A stretch of DNA of 64,000 nt, from the NCBI GenBank assembly GCA_965213765.1, contig OZ243926.1, positions 2,542,001 through 2,606,000 of the forward strand. Reading direction: 5' to 3'. Origin of the DNA: JAJDXO01 sp965213765. GTDB lineage: Bacteria; Pseudomonadota; Alphaproteobacteria; Rhodospirillales; UBA2165. The notes below the pieces were generated by a model. That model ran no database searches and was not told the origin of the DNA. It saw only the letters and a list, made by a program, of their open reading frames with translations. A program made the position numbers and the translations under genes. This document shows positions 36,087-44,662 of the stretch, piece by piece (the stretch's first letter is position 1; every line of letters starts with the position of its first letter).

Positions 36087-36995
36087 CTAGTCAGGCCTCT
36101 CCCCCGTGCGGAGCCAATGGGCGCACTCGGGACCGAGTTCTTTTTCCGCCGTCTCCAGGTAGCGCTGCACGTCCTCCTCGGTCAGCGTTTCCTCCCACCG
36201 GCGGTTGGTGCCCCGATAGACGAACTGCTCGGCGCCACCGTCCCAGAAGGCGCCCCCCAGCGGAACGCTCGGCGTCGCGTTGGCCTTCATGTATTTGAAG
36301 GTGCAGTGCTCAACGATGTCATCCCATTTGCTCTCGTCGATTGGAATCTCGAGGTACGCCGCGATTTTGCGAATCTCGCCCTCCATGTCGTCAAGCAGGT
36401 TCTGAAAGTGGAGCAGGTACATGTTGGGGAGATGGCGGATATCCCACCACTGCCTGATGTTCTCCCAATAGGGCCACCAGGGATAGCCGTCCTTCTCCAG
36501 CCAATCGAGAAAGTACTGGCGAACGTCATCGATGGGGCGCTCCATGGGCGGGCCGACGAGACCGGGCGTCTCGTTCAACGCCTGGTACCAGAAGTCGTTG
36601 GCGCTGGCGTGGTGATTGTACGAACTCCACACGACATCCCGGCCGTCGCGGGCGATATAGATATATTTGGCCTTCGGCGAATAGACCAACGCGTCAATCG
36701 GCAAGTGGGTCTTCAGGAACCGCCTGTGGGTCTGCTTCTCCACCTCGGGGAGTTGCACCTCCTTGGGCGGAATACGGAGATCCAGCCATGGGGACATGTC
36801 GGCGACCGGCAATCCCTCTTCGCCGTTGAACAGCAGTTGGCTGACGATCTGCTGAACCCAGGTAGTCCCGGACTTGACGTGGGTGGCGATGATGATGTCG
36901 TCATCGCGGAACTGGAAGTCGTTCCATATCGTGGAATCGAAATGGTTGCTGTGCATTTCCCGCGTTTTGACGGGCCACTGGATATCGTCAGCCAT
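36087..36995 (-). CDS. Sulfotransferase family protein
   Basis: 302-residue PAPS-dependent sulfotransferase. The 5'-phosphosulfate-binding loop THVKSGTTWVQQIV (K41) and the 3'-phosphate-binding region YIARDGRDVVWSSYNH are clear, as is the C-terminal FWDGGAEQFVYRGTNRRW segment. It is cytosolic, with no signal peptide. ATG 36995 starts the conserved region; longer in-frame starts add unrelated sequence. The acceptor could be an alcohol, steroid-like compound or lipid; nothing nearby identifies it. Confidence 0.9.
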   Translation of the reverse strand: MADDIQWPVKTREMHSNHFDSTIWNDFQFRDDDIIIATHVKSGTTWVQQIVSQLLFNGEEGLPVADMSPWLDLRIPPKEVQLPEVEKQTHRRFLKTHLPIDALVYSPKAKYIYIARDGRDVVWSSYNHHASANDFWYQALNETPGLVGPPMERPIDDVRQYFLDWLEKDGYPWWPYWENIRQWWDIRHLPNMYLLHFQNLLDDMEGEIRKIAAYLEIPIDESKWDDIVEHCTFKYMKANATPSVPLGGAFWDGGAEQFVYRGTNRRWEETLTEEDVQRYLETAEKELGPECAHWLRTGERPD

Positions 36996-37089
36996 GCTTT
37001 CTACTCCGTGTCTCTGGCGGCAAATGCACCGCACTTCATGTCTCGCGATTAGGCTACACAATATTGGCCGAATTACGAAGCACCTCATG

Positions 37090-37161
37090 CCCGGAGCGCG
37101 GCCCGGAACTCGGCCCGGAGCGCGGCCCGGAGCGCGGCCTGGAACTCGGCCTGGAACTCAC
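37090..37161. repeat. 12-bp minisatellite, 6 units
   Basis: Six consecutive 12-base units alternate between CCCGGAGCGCGG and CC(C/T)GGAACTCGG types (37090-37101, 37102-37113, 37114-37125, 37126-37137, 37138-37149, 37150-37161); the last unit ends CAC. It lies between the divergent sulfotransferase and lepA genes, in the likely lepA promoter region. Confidence 0.95.
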
Positions 37162-37211
37162 AGGCCGCGGATGCTATTCACCCGCCCACCCCTAATGTTT
37201 TGACCGATGCC

Positions 37212-39014
37212 ATGAGCGACCTCGCCCACATCCGCAACTTCGCGATCATCGCCCATATCGACCACGGCAAGTCGACGCTCGCCGACCGCATGATCGAGAT
37301 TTGCGGCGGACTGTCCGATCGCGAAATGACCGAACAGGTCCTGGATTCCATGGACATCGAGCGGGAACGTGGAATCACCATCAAGGCGCAGACCGTCCGC
37401 CTGACCTACAAGGCGCGGGATGGCGAGACCTACGCGCTAAATCTTATGGATACGCCGGGACACGTCGATTTTTCTTACGAGGTTTCCCGGTCGCTCGCGG
37501 CATGCGAGGGGTCATTGCTGGTGGTGGATGCCACCCAGGGGGTCGAGGCCCAAACGTTGGCAAACGTCTATCTCGCCATCGACGCCGGCCACGAAATCGT
37601 TCCGCTGCTCAATAAGATCGACCTGCAGGCCGCCGAACCGGACCGGATCAAGGCGCAGATCGAGGAAGTGATCGGCATCGATGCGTCCGACGCCCTTCCA
37701 ATCTCGGCCAAGACCGGTGACGGCGTTCGGGATGTCCTGGAGGCCCTGGTCGAGCGGCTGACCCCGCCGGAGGGCGAATCCGAGGCCCCGCTAAAGGCCA
37801 TGCTGGTCGATAGCTGGTATGACCCCTATCTCGGGGTGATGATTCTGGTGCGCGTCAGGGACGGCACCCTGAACAAAGGCATGAAAATCCGGTTCATGTC
37901 GTCCGGCGCCACCCATCAGGTCGACCAGGTGGGCGTGTTCACGCCTAAGGCCGAGCAGGTGGCAAGCCTGGGCCCGGGCGAAATGGGATATATCACGGCT
38001 TCGATCAAGACCGTGGCCGAGACACCGGTCGGCGACACCATTACCGACGATAAGCGTCCGGCCGTCGAGCCGCTGCCGGGCTTCAAGCCGTCGGTCCCGG
38101 TGGTCTTCTCGAGCCTGTTCCCGGTTGATGCGGCCGACTACGAGGACCTTCGCGACAGCCTTGCCAAACTCCGGCTTAACGATGCGAGCTTTGTCTACGA
38201 AGCGGAAACGTCCGCGGCGTTGGGCTTCGGATTTCGCTGCGGATTTCTCGGGCTGCTGCATCTGGAAATCATACAGGAGCGCCTTGAGCGGGAATTCGAC
38301 CTAGACCTCATCACGACGGCGCCGAGTGTGGTCTATAGGATTCATCGAAACGACGGCAAGGTGATCGAACTCCACAATCCGGCCGACATGCCCGAACCCG
38401 TGCAGATAGACCGGATCGAGGAGCCCTGGATCCGCGCCACCATTCTCGTGCCGGACGAACATCTGGGCGGCGTGCTGTCGCTCTGCACCGAGCGGCGGGG
38501 CGAACAGATCGAACTCACCTATGCAGGCAACCGGGCGATGGCGGTATACCGTTTGCCCCTCAATGAGGTCGTCTTCGACTTTTACGACCGCCTGAAATCC
38601 ACGTCGCGCGGCTACGCCAGCCTCGATTATCAGATGGACGGGTATCGGGACTCCGACCTGGTGAAAGTCTCCATCATGGTCAATGCCGAGCCGGTCGATG
38701 CGCTATCCTTCATCGCACACCGGACTCAGGCCGAAAGTCGCGGGCGCGCGATTTGTCAGCGGCTAAAGGAGCTGATTCCCCGTCAATTGTTCAAAATTGC
38801 CATTCAGGCCGCCATCGGCGGCAAGGTGATCGCCCGCGAGACCGTCAGCGCCCTCCGGAAGGACGTTACCGCCAAGTGCTATGGCGGAGACGTGTCGCGA
38901 AAACGAAAATTGCTCGACAAACAAAAGAAGGGCAAAAAGCGAATGCGTCAGTTCGGGCAGGTGGAAATTCCCCAGTCCGCATTTCTCGCGGCCCTCCGAA
39001 TGGGAGATGAATAG
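37212..39014 (+). CDS. lepA: LepA, elongation factor 4
   Basis: 600-residue translational GTPase that acts on stalled or mispositioned ribosomes. The G domain starts with AHIDHGKSTLAD (P-loop) and has RGITIKAQTV (switch I), DTPGHVDF and NKIDL; domains II-V and the LepA-specific C-terminal domain (KCYGGDVSRKRKLLDKQKKG) follow. ATG 37212 gives the family's usual 597-602 length; an alternative TTG at 37200 adds four residues. It is preceded by a minisatellite. Confidence 0.98.
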   Translation: MSDLAHIRNFAIIAHIDHGKSTLADRMIEICGGLSDREMTEQVLDSMDIERERGITIKAQTVRLTYKARDGETYALNLMDTPGHVDFSYEVSRSLAACEGSLLVVDATQGVEAQTLANVYLAIDAGHEIVPLLNKIDLQAAEPDRIKAQIEEVIGIDASDALPISAKTGDGVRDVLEALVERLTPPEGESEAPLKAMLVDSWYDPYLGVMILVRVRDGTLNKGMKIRFMSSGATHQVDQVGVFTPKAEQVASLGPGEMGYITASIKTVAETPVGDTITDDKRPAVEPLPGFKPSVPVVFSSLFPVDAADYEDLRDSLAKLRLNDASFVYEAETSAALGFGFRCGFLGLLHLEIIQERLEREFDLDLITTAPSVVYRIHRNDGKVIELHNPADMPEPVQIDRIEEPWIRATILVPDEHLGGVLSLCTERRGEQIELTYAGNRAMAVYRLPLNEVVFDFYDRLKSTSRGYASLDYQMDGYRDSDLVKVSIMVNAEPVDALSFIAHRTQAESRGRAICQRLKELIPRQLFKIAIQAAIGGKVIARETVSALRKDVTAKCYGGDVSRKRKLLDKQKKGKKRMRQFGQVEIPQSAFLAALRMGDE

Positions 39015-39050
39015 GCCCGCCGAGCCTTCGCCGGCGGGTGGATCGGCCGG

Positions 39051-39248
39051 TCAGCCCGCGGAAGGCGGGAATCCCGGCTGGCCGGCGGTCTCATCGGGCG
39101 GCTGATCCGCCGGGTCCCATTCATTGATACAGCGGTCCGGCGAATCCTGGCGATCCAGTTCGGTGGGATCATGCTCGCCGATATTTCGATACTTGGACGG
39201 AAGCGGCAAAACCGTTGAACGGTTGAGCGGCGGGTCATCCGGCGTCAG
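39051..39248 (-). CDS. Small acidic hypothetical protein
   Basis: An open minus-strand frame of about 65 codons between the VOC gene and lepA with strong native codon bias. It contains LPLPSKYRNIGEHDPTEL then PDRCINEWDPADQPPDE and ends PSAG. There is no ATG; a CTG at 39248 lies eight bases after TAGAGG, and an internal TTG is possible. Its first codons overlap the VOC stop region. I do not recognise the family; it is listed because the acidic, coding-like composition exceeds chance. Confidence 0.35.
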   Translation of the reverse strand: MTPDDPPLNRSTVLPLPSKYRNIGEHDPTELDRQDSPDRCINEWDPADQPPDETAGQPGFPPSAG

Positions 39249-39795
39249 AGCCGGCCTCTAGAAGTTTCTCCGCGAATTGGGACCGCCACTTGTCGAACGG
39301 CACGGCTGTCGGATCGTCAGCCAGCATTTTCTCGGTGACCTTGATGATCTCGTCATCCGACTGATCCAATTCCAACGTGTCCGCATAGGGCTGACTGACA
39401 TGCCACGGCGTGTCGACGAACGCCTCGGTCCGGTTGCCTTCCGGATCAAAGCAGTAGACCGACCAGGCATTGCCATGATTGACGGTGTGCACGTTGGTAA
39501 CGCCCGCATGTCCGTCGAGGGCAGCGCGGATATCGCGAAGTCGCTGGAGGCTGTCCACCCGGAAGGAGATGTGGTTGTGGTGCACCGCATCGGTATTGGT
39601 GCGTCCCTCATAAAGAACCAATTGATGGTGATCTCTGGGATCGGCACCCAAAAACGTAATTTCGCCACGATCCCCCAAGACGCCCCGGTCCGTGACCCGC
39701 AAGCCGAAGACCTGGGTAAAGAAATTCACTTCCGTGTCCATGTCAAAGACATGGAAGCCGGCGTGGCTAAGGGATACGCTGGGCTGGAAATTCAT
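39235..39795 (-). CDS. VOC (glyoxalase/dioxygenase-fold) family protein
   Basis: 186-residue single-unit vicinal-oxygen-chelate protein, resembling extradiol dioxygenase domains. Metal-ligand candidates are the His of LSHAGFHVFD, His in VHHNHISF and Glu in GNRTEAFVDTP. A C-terminal helical tail (DDEIIKVTEKMLADDP) is extra. It may be a ring-cleaving dioxygenase, glyoxalase-like isomerase or resistance protein. The alpha/beta hydrolase gene is divergent 26 bases away, a pairing consistent with catabolic ring cleavage followed by hydrolysis. Confidence 0.85.
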   Translation of the reverse strand: MNFQPSVSLSHAGFHVFDMDTEVNFFTQVFGLRVTDRGVLGDRGEITFLGADPRDHHQLVLYEGRTNTDAVHHNHISFRVDSLQRLRDIRAALDGHAGVTNVHTVNHGNAWSVYCFDPEGNRTEAFVDTPWHVSQPYADTLELDQSDDEIIKVTEKMLADDPTAVPFDKWRSQFAEKLLEAGSDAG

Positions 39796-39821
39796 CTTGT
39801 CGAACTCACCTGTATAGATCG

Positions 39822-40712
39822 ATGATTATAGCGGCAAACCCAATCGACCACCAAATCAAGCGTTTGGAATTGCAGGCCCCGTTCGAAGATTTGCATCTTG
39901 CCTATATGGACTGGGGTGCGACGGATAGTGAGAAGGTTGCGTTTTGTATTCACGGCCTGACCCGCAACTCGCGGGACTTTGACTCTCTGGCGCGTCATCT
40001 GGCGAGCCTGGAATACCGGGTGATTGCCGTGGATGTCGTCGGCCGCGGGAATAGCGCGTGGCTTTCCGACCCGGTGCAGTACGTGGTCCCGACCTATGCG
40101 GCACAACTGGTCCAATTTGTTCAATTGCTCGAAATCGAAAGCCTGGATTGGATCGGGACATCAATGGGCGGGCTTATCGGCATGGCATTGGCGGCCGGTG
40201 ACGAAACGTTCATAAATCGCCTCGTCCTCAACGATGTCGGTCCGTTTGTTCCAGCCGCGGCGTTACAGGACATTCAGGCCTACTTAGGCATGGCCCCGCG
40301 CTTTGAAACCCTTGAAGAGCTGGAGCAACACCTCCGCCGGATCCATGCGCCGTTCGGCGCGCTCACGGATGACCAGTGGCGGCACCTGGCCACGCATTCG
40401 AGCCGCAAGACCAAGGATGAATGGGTGCTGAGCTATGACCCGGCGATCCGGATACCGTTCGCGGAAGCCAGCGGCGAAGATGTTGATATCTGGGAGGTTT
40501 GGGAGCGCATCAGGTGCCCCGTGCTGGTACTGCACGGCGAGGAAAGCCGACTGCTGAGCCGCGACGTGTGTGACCTGATGCAAGCAACCGGCCCTCGGGC
40601 CTCCGTCGTGCACCTGCCGGAAATTGGTCACGCGCCGGCGCTGATGTCTCGGGATCAACACGCGGCAATCTCGGATTGGCTTGAGGTCCGTGACGCCCGT
40701 CCCGCCAGGTGA
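39822..40712 (+). CDS. Alpha/beta hydrolase
   Basis: 296-residue alpha/beta-fold hydrolase with the nucleophile S114 in GTSMGGLIG, the oxyanion-hole HGLTRNSRDF, an acid in VLHGEESRLLSRD and the C-terminal catalytic His in LPEIGHAPALM. It belongs to the group of meta-cleavage-type C-C hydrolases and esterases; substrate not assignable. It is divergent from the VOC protein gene. Confidence 0.92.
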   Translation: MIIAANPIDHQIKRLELQAPFEDLHLAYMDWGATDSEKVAFCIHGLTRNSRDFDSLARHLASLEYRVIAVDVVGRGNSAWLSDPVQYVVPTYAAQLVQFVQLLEIESLDWIGTSMGGLIGMALAAGDETFINRLVLNDVGPFVPAAALQDIQAYLGMAPRFETLEELEQHLRRIHAPFGALTDDQWRHLATHSSRKTKDEWVLSYDPAIRIPFAEASGEDVDIWEVWERIRCPVLVLHGEESRLLSRDVCDLMQATGPRASVVHLPEIGHAPALMSRDQHAAISDWLEVRDARPAR

Positions 40713-40724
40713 CGGTACGAGGAA

Positions 40725-40887
40725 TTAACTCAGCGCCCCTTCGGGCACCGCAACGACTTCCCGAAGTGTCACCACATCCGGCTCCAGGCCGGCCGACAGT
40801 TCAGTCATTGCCGGAAGACGTCGCCGGTAATCGCCATCGCATTTCGCCATCGCATTTCCATGTATCGAGAGTGACCAGGCGCATCAT
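40725..40887 (-). pseudogene. N-terminal remnant of an endonuclease/exonuclease/phosphatase family gene
   Basis: On the minus strand MMRLVTLDTWKCDG reads from 40887, then the frame shifts at a 13-base tandem duplication (40833-40845 and 40846-40858). Removing one copy joins it to DYRRRLPAMTELSAGLEPDV and then TLREVVAVPEGALS before a TAA at 40725-40727. This is the characteristic start of EEP-superfamily proteins (N-terminal strand, then the E-containing PDV..L.EV motif), but only about 50 of roughly 250 residues remain and the metal-binding Gln-Glu pair reads Arg-Glu. The gene is therefore dead: truncated and frameshifted. Confidence 0.6.
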
Positions 40888-40914
40888 GACTTGAGCCGCA
40901 AACCCGACACTAAA

Positions 40915-41658
40915 TCAGGGAAAGCGGGCCTCGATCTCCTTCCACAATTGCCGGTATCGGAGCGCGACGGCACTCTTGGGGGCGGTCACGGGCAGAGGGT
41001 CCCGGTTGATTCCCATACGCTCCACCTCACTGGCATTGGGAATTGAGGTGCGCAGGAAATCCCGACGCTTGGCGAAGGTCTTCTCCAGGGTTTCGCGGTG
41101 GAGTTTCTTGCGCCGGTCAACCATCGAGAAGAAAGGCATCACCGGCAGCTTCTGCAAATCGTGCTCCTTGTGAAACGCCTCCAGGAGATCGAGGGTCCGC
41201 ATCGAGAGTGTCGTTGGGATCAGCGGCACCAGCAGTCCATCGGAGGCACGAAAAACGTTCTCTGACGAGAGTGTCAGCCCCGGCGGACAGTCGAGAAAGA
41301 TGTAGTCGTACTCGGCGTCTAGAGGCTTGAGAAACTTTGAAAACCCCTTCAACGGCTTATTGCGGTCGTCGAGGGTGAGGTCCATATGCCTGTAGGAAAT
41401 GTCCGAGGGGATGAGATCCAAGCGCTCGAAATCAGTCGCCCGAATGTACTCTTCCGACGGACGTTTGCGGGCGATCAATGCCTTCCCGCCGCCCTTGATT
41501 TTTGGCTTCACCCGGTAGTAATAGCTCGCCGATCCTTGGGGATCCAAGTCCCAGACCAGGACCCGCATACCGTCGGCCGCCGCGACGTAGGCAAGATTGA
41601 CGGTCGTAGTGGTCTTTCCCACACCGCCCTTGATATTGTAGGTGCCGATAACGGCCAT
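40915..41658 (-). CDS. ParA family ATPase (orphan)
   Basis: 247-residue deviant-Walker ATPase of the ParA/MinD superfamily. The P-loop NIKGGVGKTTTTVN (residues 8-21) carries the signature lysine, DLDPQGSASYYY is Walker A', and FLDCPPGLTL is Walker B. No parB, parS-like repeats or replication gene are nearby, so it is not a plasmid partition locus here; orphan ParAs position other cargo such as chemoreceptors or protein complexes. A possible small membrane protein gene lies 24 bases upstream on the same strand. Confidence 0.9.
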   Translation of the reverse strand: MAVIGTYNIKGGVGKTTTTVNLAYVAAADGMRVLVWDLDPQGSASYYYRVKPKIKGGGKALIARKRPSEEYIRATDFERLDLIPSDISYRHMDLTLDDRNKPLKGFSKFLKPLDAEYDYIFLDCPPGLTLSSENVFRASDGLLVPLIPTTLSMRTLDLLEAFHKEHDLQKLPVMPFFSMVDRRKKLHRETLEKTFAKRRDFLRTSIPNASEVERMGINRDPLPVTAPKSAVALRYRQLWKEIEARFP

Positions 41659-41682
41659 CCAGCCTCTTCCCGGATCGGCTGA

Positions 41683-41838
41683 TCACGCTTCTGCCGCCGA
41701 TACGGGCCTCCTACACCCCAAAATGATGGCGTCCACATCTATCACCTTGCGGACAGCCAGTTCAATAAGCAGGAAAACAACGAATAGGAAAGCGAAGTAT
41801 TTGAGAAGCTTGGTGTGATCGACGCCGTCGATGACCAC
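41683..41838 (-). CDS. Possible small membrane protein upstream of parA
   Basis: A 51-codon minus-strand frame from GTG 41838 with one strongly hydrophobic segment (LLKYFAFLFVVFLLIELAV) followed by a short polar tail ending RRPVSAAEA. Its stop is 24 bases before the parA start, so it could share that transcript. There is no clear ribosome site and no recognised family; it may also be the tail of a decayed gene. Confidence 0.3.
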   Translation of the reverse strand: MVIDGVDHTKLLKYFAFLFVVFLLIELAVRKVIDVDAIILGCRRPVSAAEA

Positions 41839-42090
41839 CTTGCGGAGCTATTCGCCGAACGCGCCGGGCAACGAGACGGTCACAATAATTGTCGGCAAAA
41901 TGGCCGCGCCCCGCGGGAACCCGAACCCGCGTAAAGCGCCGGACCATTACTACCCGGCCCGGTTGGCCGCCGGATTCAAACTCCATCGCGAAATGAATAT
42001 GCCGCCGGGGTGCATCGCGGCCCTGGCGGGCGGCCAAGCCGGTATATCCGAGCCGGTGGCAGGCTGGAAACAGCAGACGCCGTCCAGCCT
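41839..42090. other. Intergenic stretch, no supported gene
   Basis: Together with the small frame above, this is the gap between parA and the TonB-like gene. Several long frames cross it on both strands, but none shows a family match, a ribosome site or consistent codon use. Confidence 0.5.
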
Positions 42091-43026
42091 TTATCCGTCG
42101 GTCAGCCTAAACAGAATTGGGATGCGGATTTCACTGGGGACCGGTTTGCTTTCCTGGCGCGCGGGCCGGACGGACCAGCGATTGACGGCCCGGACCGCCG
42201 CCCGGTCCAATATTTCATGCCCACTCGATCGGACCACCTCAAGACTGACGATACTCCCGGCCGCGGACACCCGGGCTGACAGCACAACCCGTCCCTCCAA
42301 GCCATCGCGACGCGCGCGGCGGGGGTATCGCGGCGGCTGATTGCCAAGCGATGCGTGGGCGTAATCGGCCGCCACGAGGCTCTCGCCATCTTGGGGCAGG
42401 CTTGCCGTTTCCGAGGACCCGTCTTCCCCGCCGGGATCAGGCGCCGCTTCCGCAACCGACGCCCGGATTTGTTTCGCGCCCGGTGCGGCCGCACTTTCCG
42501 ATGTCGCGGTTAGAGGCAGACTGTGCTCCGGCGGCCGTTCGGCGGCCGTTGCAACCGGTGTAACGACGGCGGTTTCCTCAGCCGGCACAGGTGGTTTCCG
42601 GCGCGGCAACGGGGCGAACCCGGCCGCCGGCGGCAAGGCGGCAATGCCAATTTCAAATATGGATGGTTTATTCTCGGCCGGCACGGCGGTTGAGGTCTTG
42701 GCGGGCGCCGTTGGCGGCTCGGGCGCCGGTACAACCTCATGCGGAAGGGACGCGGTCCCGACAGCATCTGCCGTCGCCACCTGAACGCCGGGCGGTTCGG
42801 GAAGCAACGGTTCATCCATCTGAATGTCAGGCGTCCGCCCGTCGGGAATGGCAGCCCCTGGCTCGGCAACGATCTCGATCACCACCGGCCGGGAGACGGG
42901 TGCGGAGGGTTCCGGGTCATACAAAGTGACAAAGGCCGCCAGACCGGCTGCGTGAGCGAGACCTGACGCCCCTAGAGCGGCAACCGTCAGCGATGCGCTC
43001 CCATGCCTGAAAGATAGTACCTGCAT
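42091..43026 (-). CDS. TonB-like energy transducer protein
   Basis: 311-residue protein with an N-terminal membrane anchor (about residues 10-37), a long Pro/Ala/Glu-rich periplasmic spacer (about 40-225), and a C-terminal TonB domain: PPRYPRRARRDGLEGRVVL, then AAGSIVSLEVVRSSGHEILD and SVRPARQESKP. TonB couples the proton motive force, through ExbB/ExbD, to outer-membrane receptors. No exbBD or receptor gene is in the window, so this is an orphan TonB or a TonB-family envelope protein. Confidence 0.88.
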   Translation of the reverse strand: MQVLSFRHGSASLTVAALGASGLAHAAGLAAFVTLYDPEPSAPVSRPVVIEIVAEPGAAIPDGRTPDIQMDEPLLPEPPGVQVATADAVGTASLPHEVVPAPEPPTAPAKTSTAVPAENKPSIFEIGIAALPPAAGFAPLPRRKPPVPAEETAVVTPVATAAERPPEHSLPLTATSESAAAPGAKQIRASVAEAAPDPGGEDGSSETASLPQDGESLVAADYAHASLGNQPPRYPRRARRDGLEGRVVLSARVSAAGSIVSLEVVRSSGHEILDRAAVRAVNRWSVRPARQESKPVPSEIRIPILFRLTDG

Positions 43027-43100
43027 GCCTTCTCCCCGAGGCCGGGGAGTCTACGTGGTCGAAGGCCGCGATCGCAAGACCCGGCCAGGAGCACCCGCGC

Positions 43101-44348
43101 TTAGAAGAGAATGCCCGCCACCGTGCCGGTCATGCAGGTCGCGATGGTTCCGGAAACAATCGACTTCATGCCGAGTCCGACGATTTCCTTCCGCCGCTCC
43201 GGCACCATTGTGGTCAGCCCACCCAACATAATGCCTAGACTGCCGAAATTGGCGAAGCCGGAAAGGGCATAGACCATGATCAGCTTGGAACGCTCGGACA
43301 TCGCTTCGGCGGGCACCTGCTGCCACTGCAGGAGCGCGACGATCTCATTGAGCACCGTCTTGGTTCCCAGCAAAGACCCGGCGATGGGCGCTTCGGACCA
43401 GGGGATGCCCAACAGCCACACCACCGGCGCAAACACCCATCCGAACAGGCGCTGCAGCGCGATTGGCTCGCCGAACAAATCGGGGAATAGCCCAAGTATC
43501 TTATTGACCAGGGAAACCAGCGCGACGAAGACGATCAACATGGCGATGACATTGATGAGTAGCCGCACCCCATCCGAAGTACCACGGGTCACCGCATCCA
43601 TAGCGCTATGGTCCGGCGAGGGCTCCATGGCGGCGCTCCCACCGGTCCGCGTTCCGTCATTGGGAACCATCAGCTTGGCAATCATGATCGCCGCGGGCGC
43701 CGAGATGATCGAGGCTGTTAACAGGTGGCCGGGGGCATTGGGAATAATGTCCTTCAGGAAGCTCGCATAGAGTACGAATACCGTACCGGCGATGGTCGCC
43801 ATGCCCACCGTCATCACCATGAATAGCTCGCTTCGGCTGATCTTGTTGAGATAGGGCCGCACGAACAGGGGCGCCTCGATCATTCCGACAAATATATTCG
43901 CGGCGGAACTGACACCGACCGCGCCGCCAACGCCCATGGACCGCTGCAGCACCCAGGCGAAGGCACGAACGATGAGCGGGAGAACACGCCAATAAGAAAG
44001 AACGGCCGACAAGGCGCTGGTGACCAGAATCACCGGCAGTGCCTGAAATGCGAGAACGAAGGCCGCGCCGGGGAAGCTTTCGGAAAACGGCAACGAGCCG
44101 CCCCCGATGTAGCCGAAGACCAATGATGTGCCGGCGGTCGTCGCGTCGAGCACCGCCAGGAATCCTTCGTTGAGCCAGACAAAGACCTGCTGGGCTCCAG
44201 GCGCCTTCAACAGGATTGCGGCAACGATGAACTGGACGGCGAGGCCGGTGACCGCCACCCGCCACTTCACCGCCCGGCGATTTTCGCTCACCAGCCAGCA
44301 AAATCCGATCAATACGGCCAAACCGAATAACCCGTGAACGATTGGCAT
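43101..44348 (-). CDS. NupC-type concentrative nucleoside transporter
   Basis: 415-residue polytopic membrane protein of the CNT family, importing nucleosides with H+ or Na+. Features are the N-terminal Nuc_N helices, the gate region, and the Nuc_C half with the signatures VGVSSAANIFVGMIEAPLF, GTKTVLNEIVALLQW and YALSGFANFGSLGI. ATG 44348 has an AGGAGG ribosome site nine bases upstream and is preferred over the in-frame GTG or ATG positions further out. Confidence 0.93.
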   Translation of the reverse strand: MPIVHGLFGLAVLIGFCWLVSENRRAVKWRVAVTGLAVQFIVAAILLKAPGAQQVFVWLNEGFLAVLDATTAGTSLVFGYIGGGSLPFSESFPGAAFVLAFQALPVILVTSALSAVLSYWRVLPLIVRAFAWVLQRSMGVGGAVGVSSAANIFVGMIEAPLFVRPYLNKISRSELFMVMTVGMATIAGTVFVLYASFLKDIIPNAPGHLLTASIISAPAAIMIAKLMVPNDGTRTGGSAAMEPSPDHSAMDAVTRGTSDGVRLLINVIAMLIVFVALVSLVNKILGLFPDLFGEPIALQRLFGWVFAPVVWLLGIPWSEAPIAGSLLGTKTVLNEIVALLQWQQVPAEAMSERSKLIMVYALSGFANFGSLGIMLGGLTTMVPERRKEIVGLGMKSIVSGTIATCMTGTVAGILF

Positions 44349-44662
44349 GAACCCCTTTCCTCCTATGCCCGCACCGGAAGAAGGGGCAGAGTTCACTTGA
44401 ATTCATGGATTCTTCGTTAATGGGCGGCGGACCGGCTACTTGGTCCCGGCCCCCAAACCCCAACACGATCAGCGCGACACCAAATGTCTTCCGTCCGACG
44501 GATAGCTTCGTCACAAAAGCGCCGAATATGCTTTCGCAAACGGCGGGCACGGCGGTGATCCCGCTGTGCGGAGAACCGGCGGGCAAAATTCCGGGCTGGT
44601 ACGTCCGCAAGCCGAAGACTAGTGTTCCGGGATACTTGCTTGCATATTCCGGACGAAATTCA
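44349..44662. other. Divergent intergenic region between nupC and the oxidoreductase
   Basis: 314 bases without a supported gene. The plus-strand frame of the oxidoreductase stays open to 44405, but this extension has no family similarity. A minus-strand frame at about 44445-44610 reads like the last helix of a DMT-type permease (TAVPAV...GVALIVLGF) but has no start, stop or ribosome site. Promoters for both flanking genes are presumably here. Confidence 0.5.

Noticed and set aside
37090..37161. Short repeats as a CRISPR array
   Set aside because: Units are contiguous 12-mers without spacers, and no cas gene is present.
40915..41658. Plasmid or replication origin suggested by ParA
   Set aside because: No ParB, RepA, iteron array or DnaA-box cluster is seen, and the surroundings are housekeeping genes.
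41831..42340. Plus-strand frame of 169 codons crossing the parA-TonB gap
   Set aside because: The last half is antisense to the TonB domain, and the first half has no similarity or ribosome site.
44405..44662. 86-codon N-terminal extension of the quinone oxidoreductase
   Set aside because: No family similarity before KAIIAREK; the conserved length fits a start at TTG 44663.
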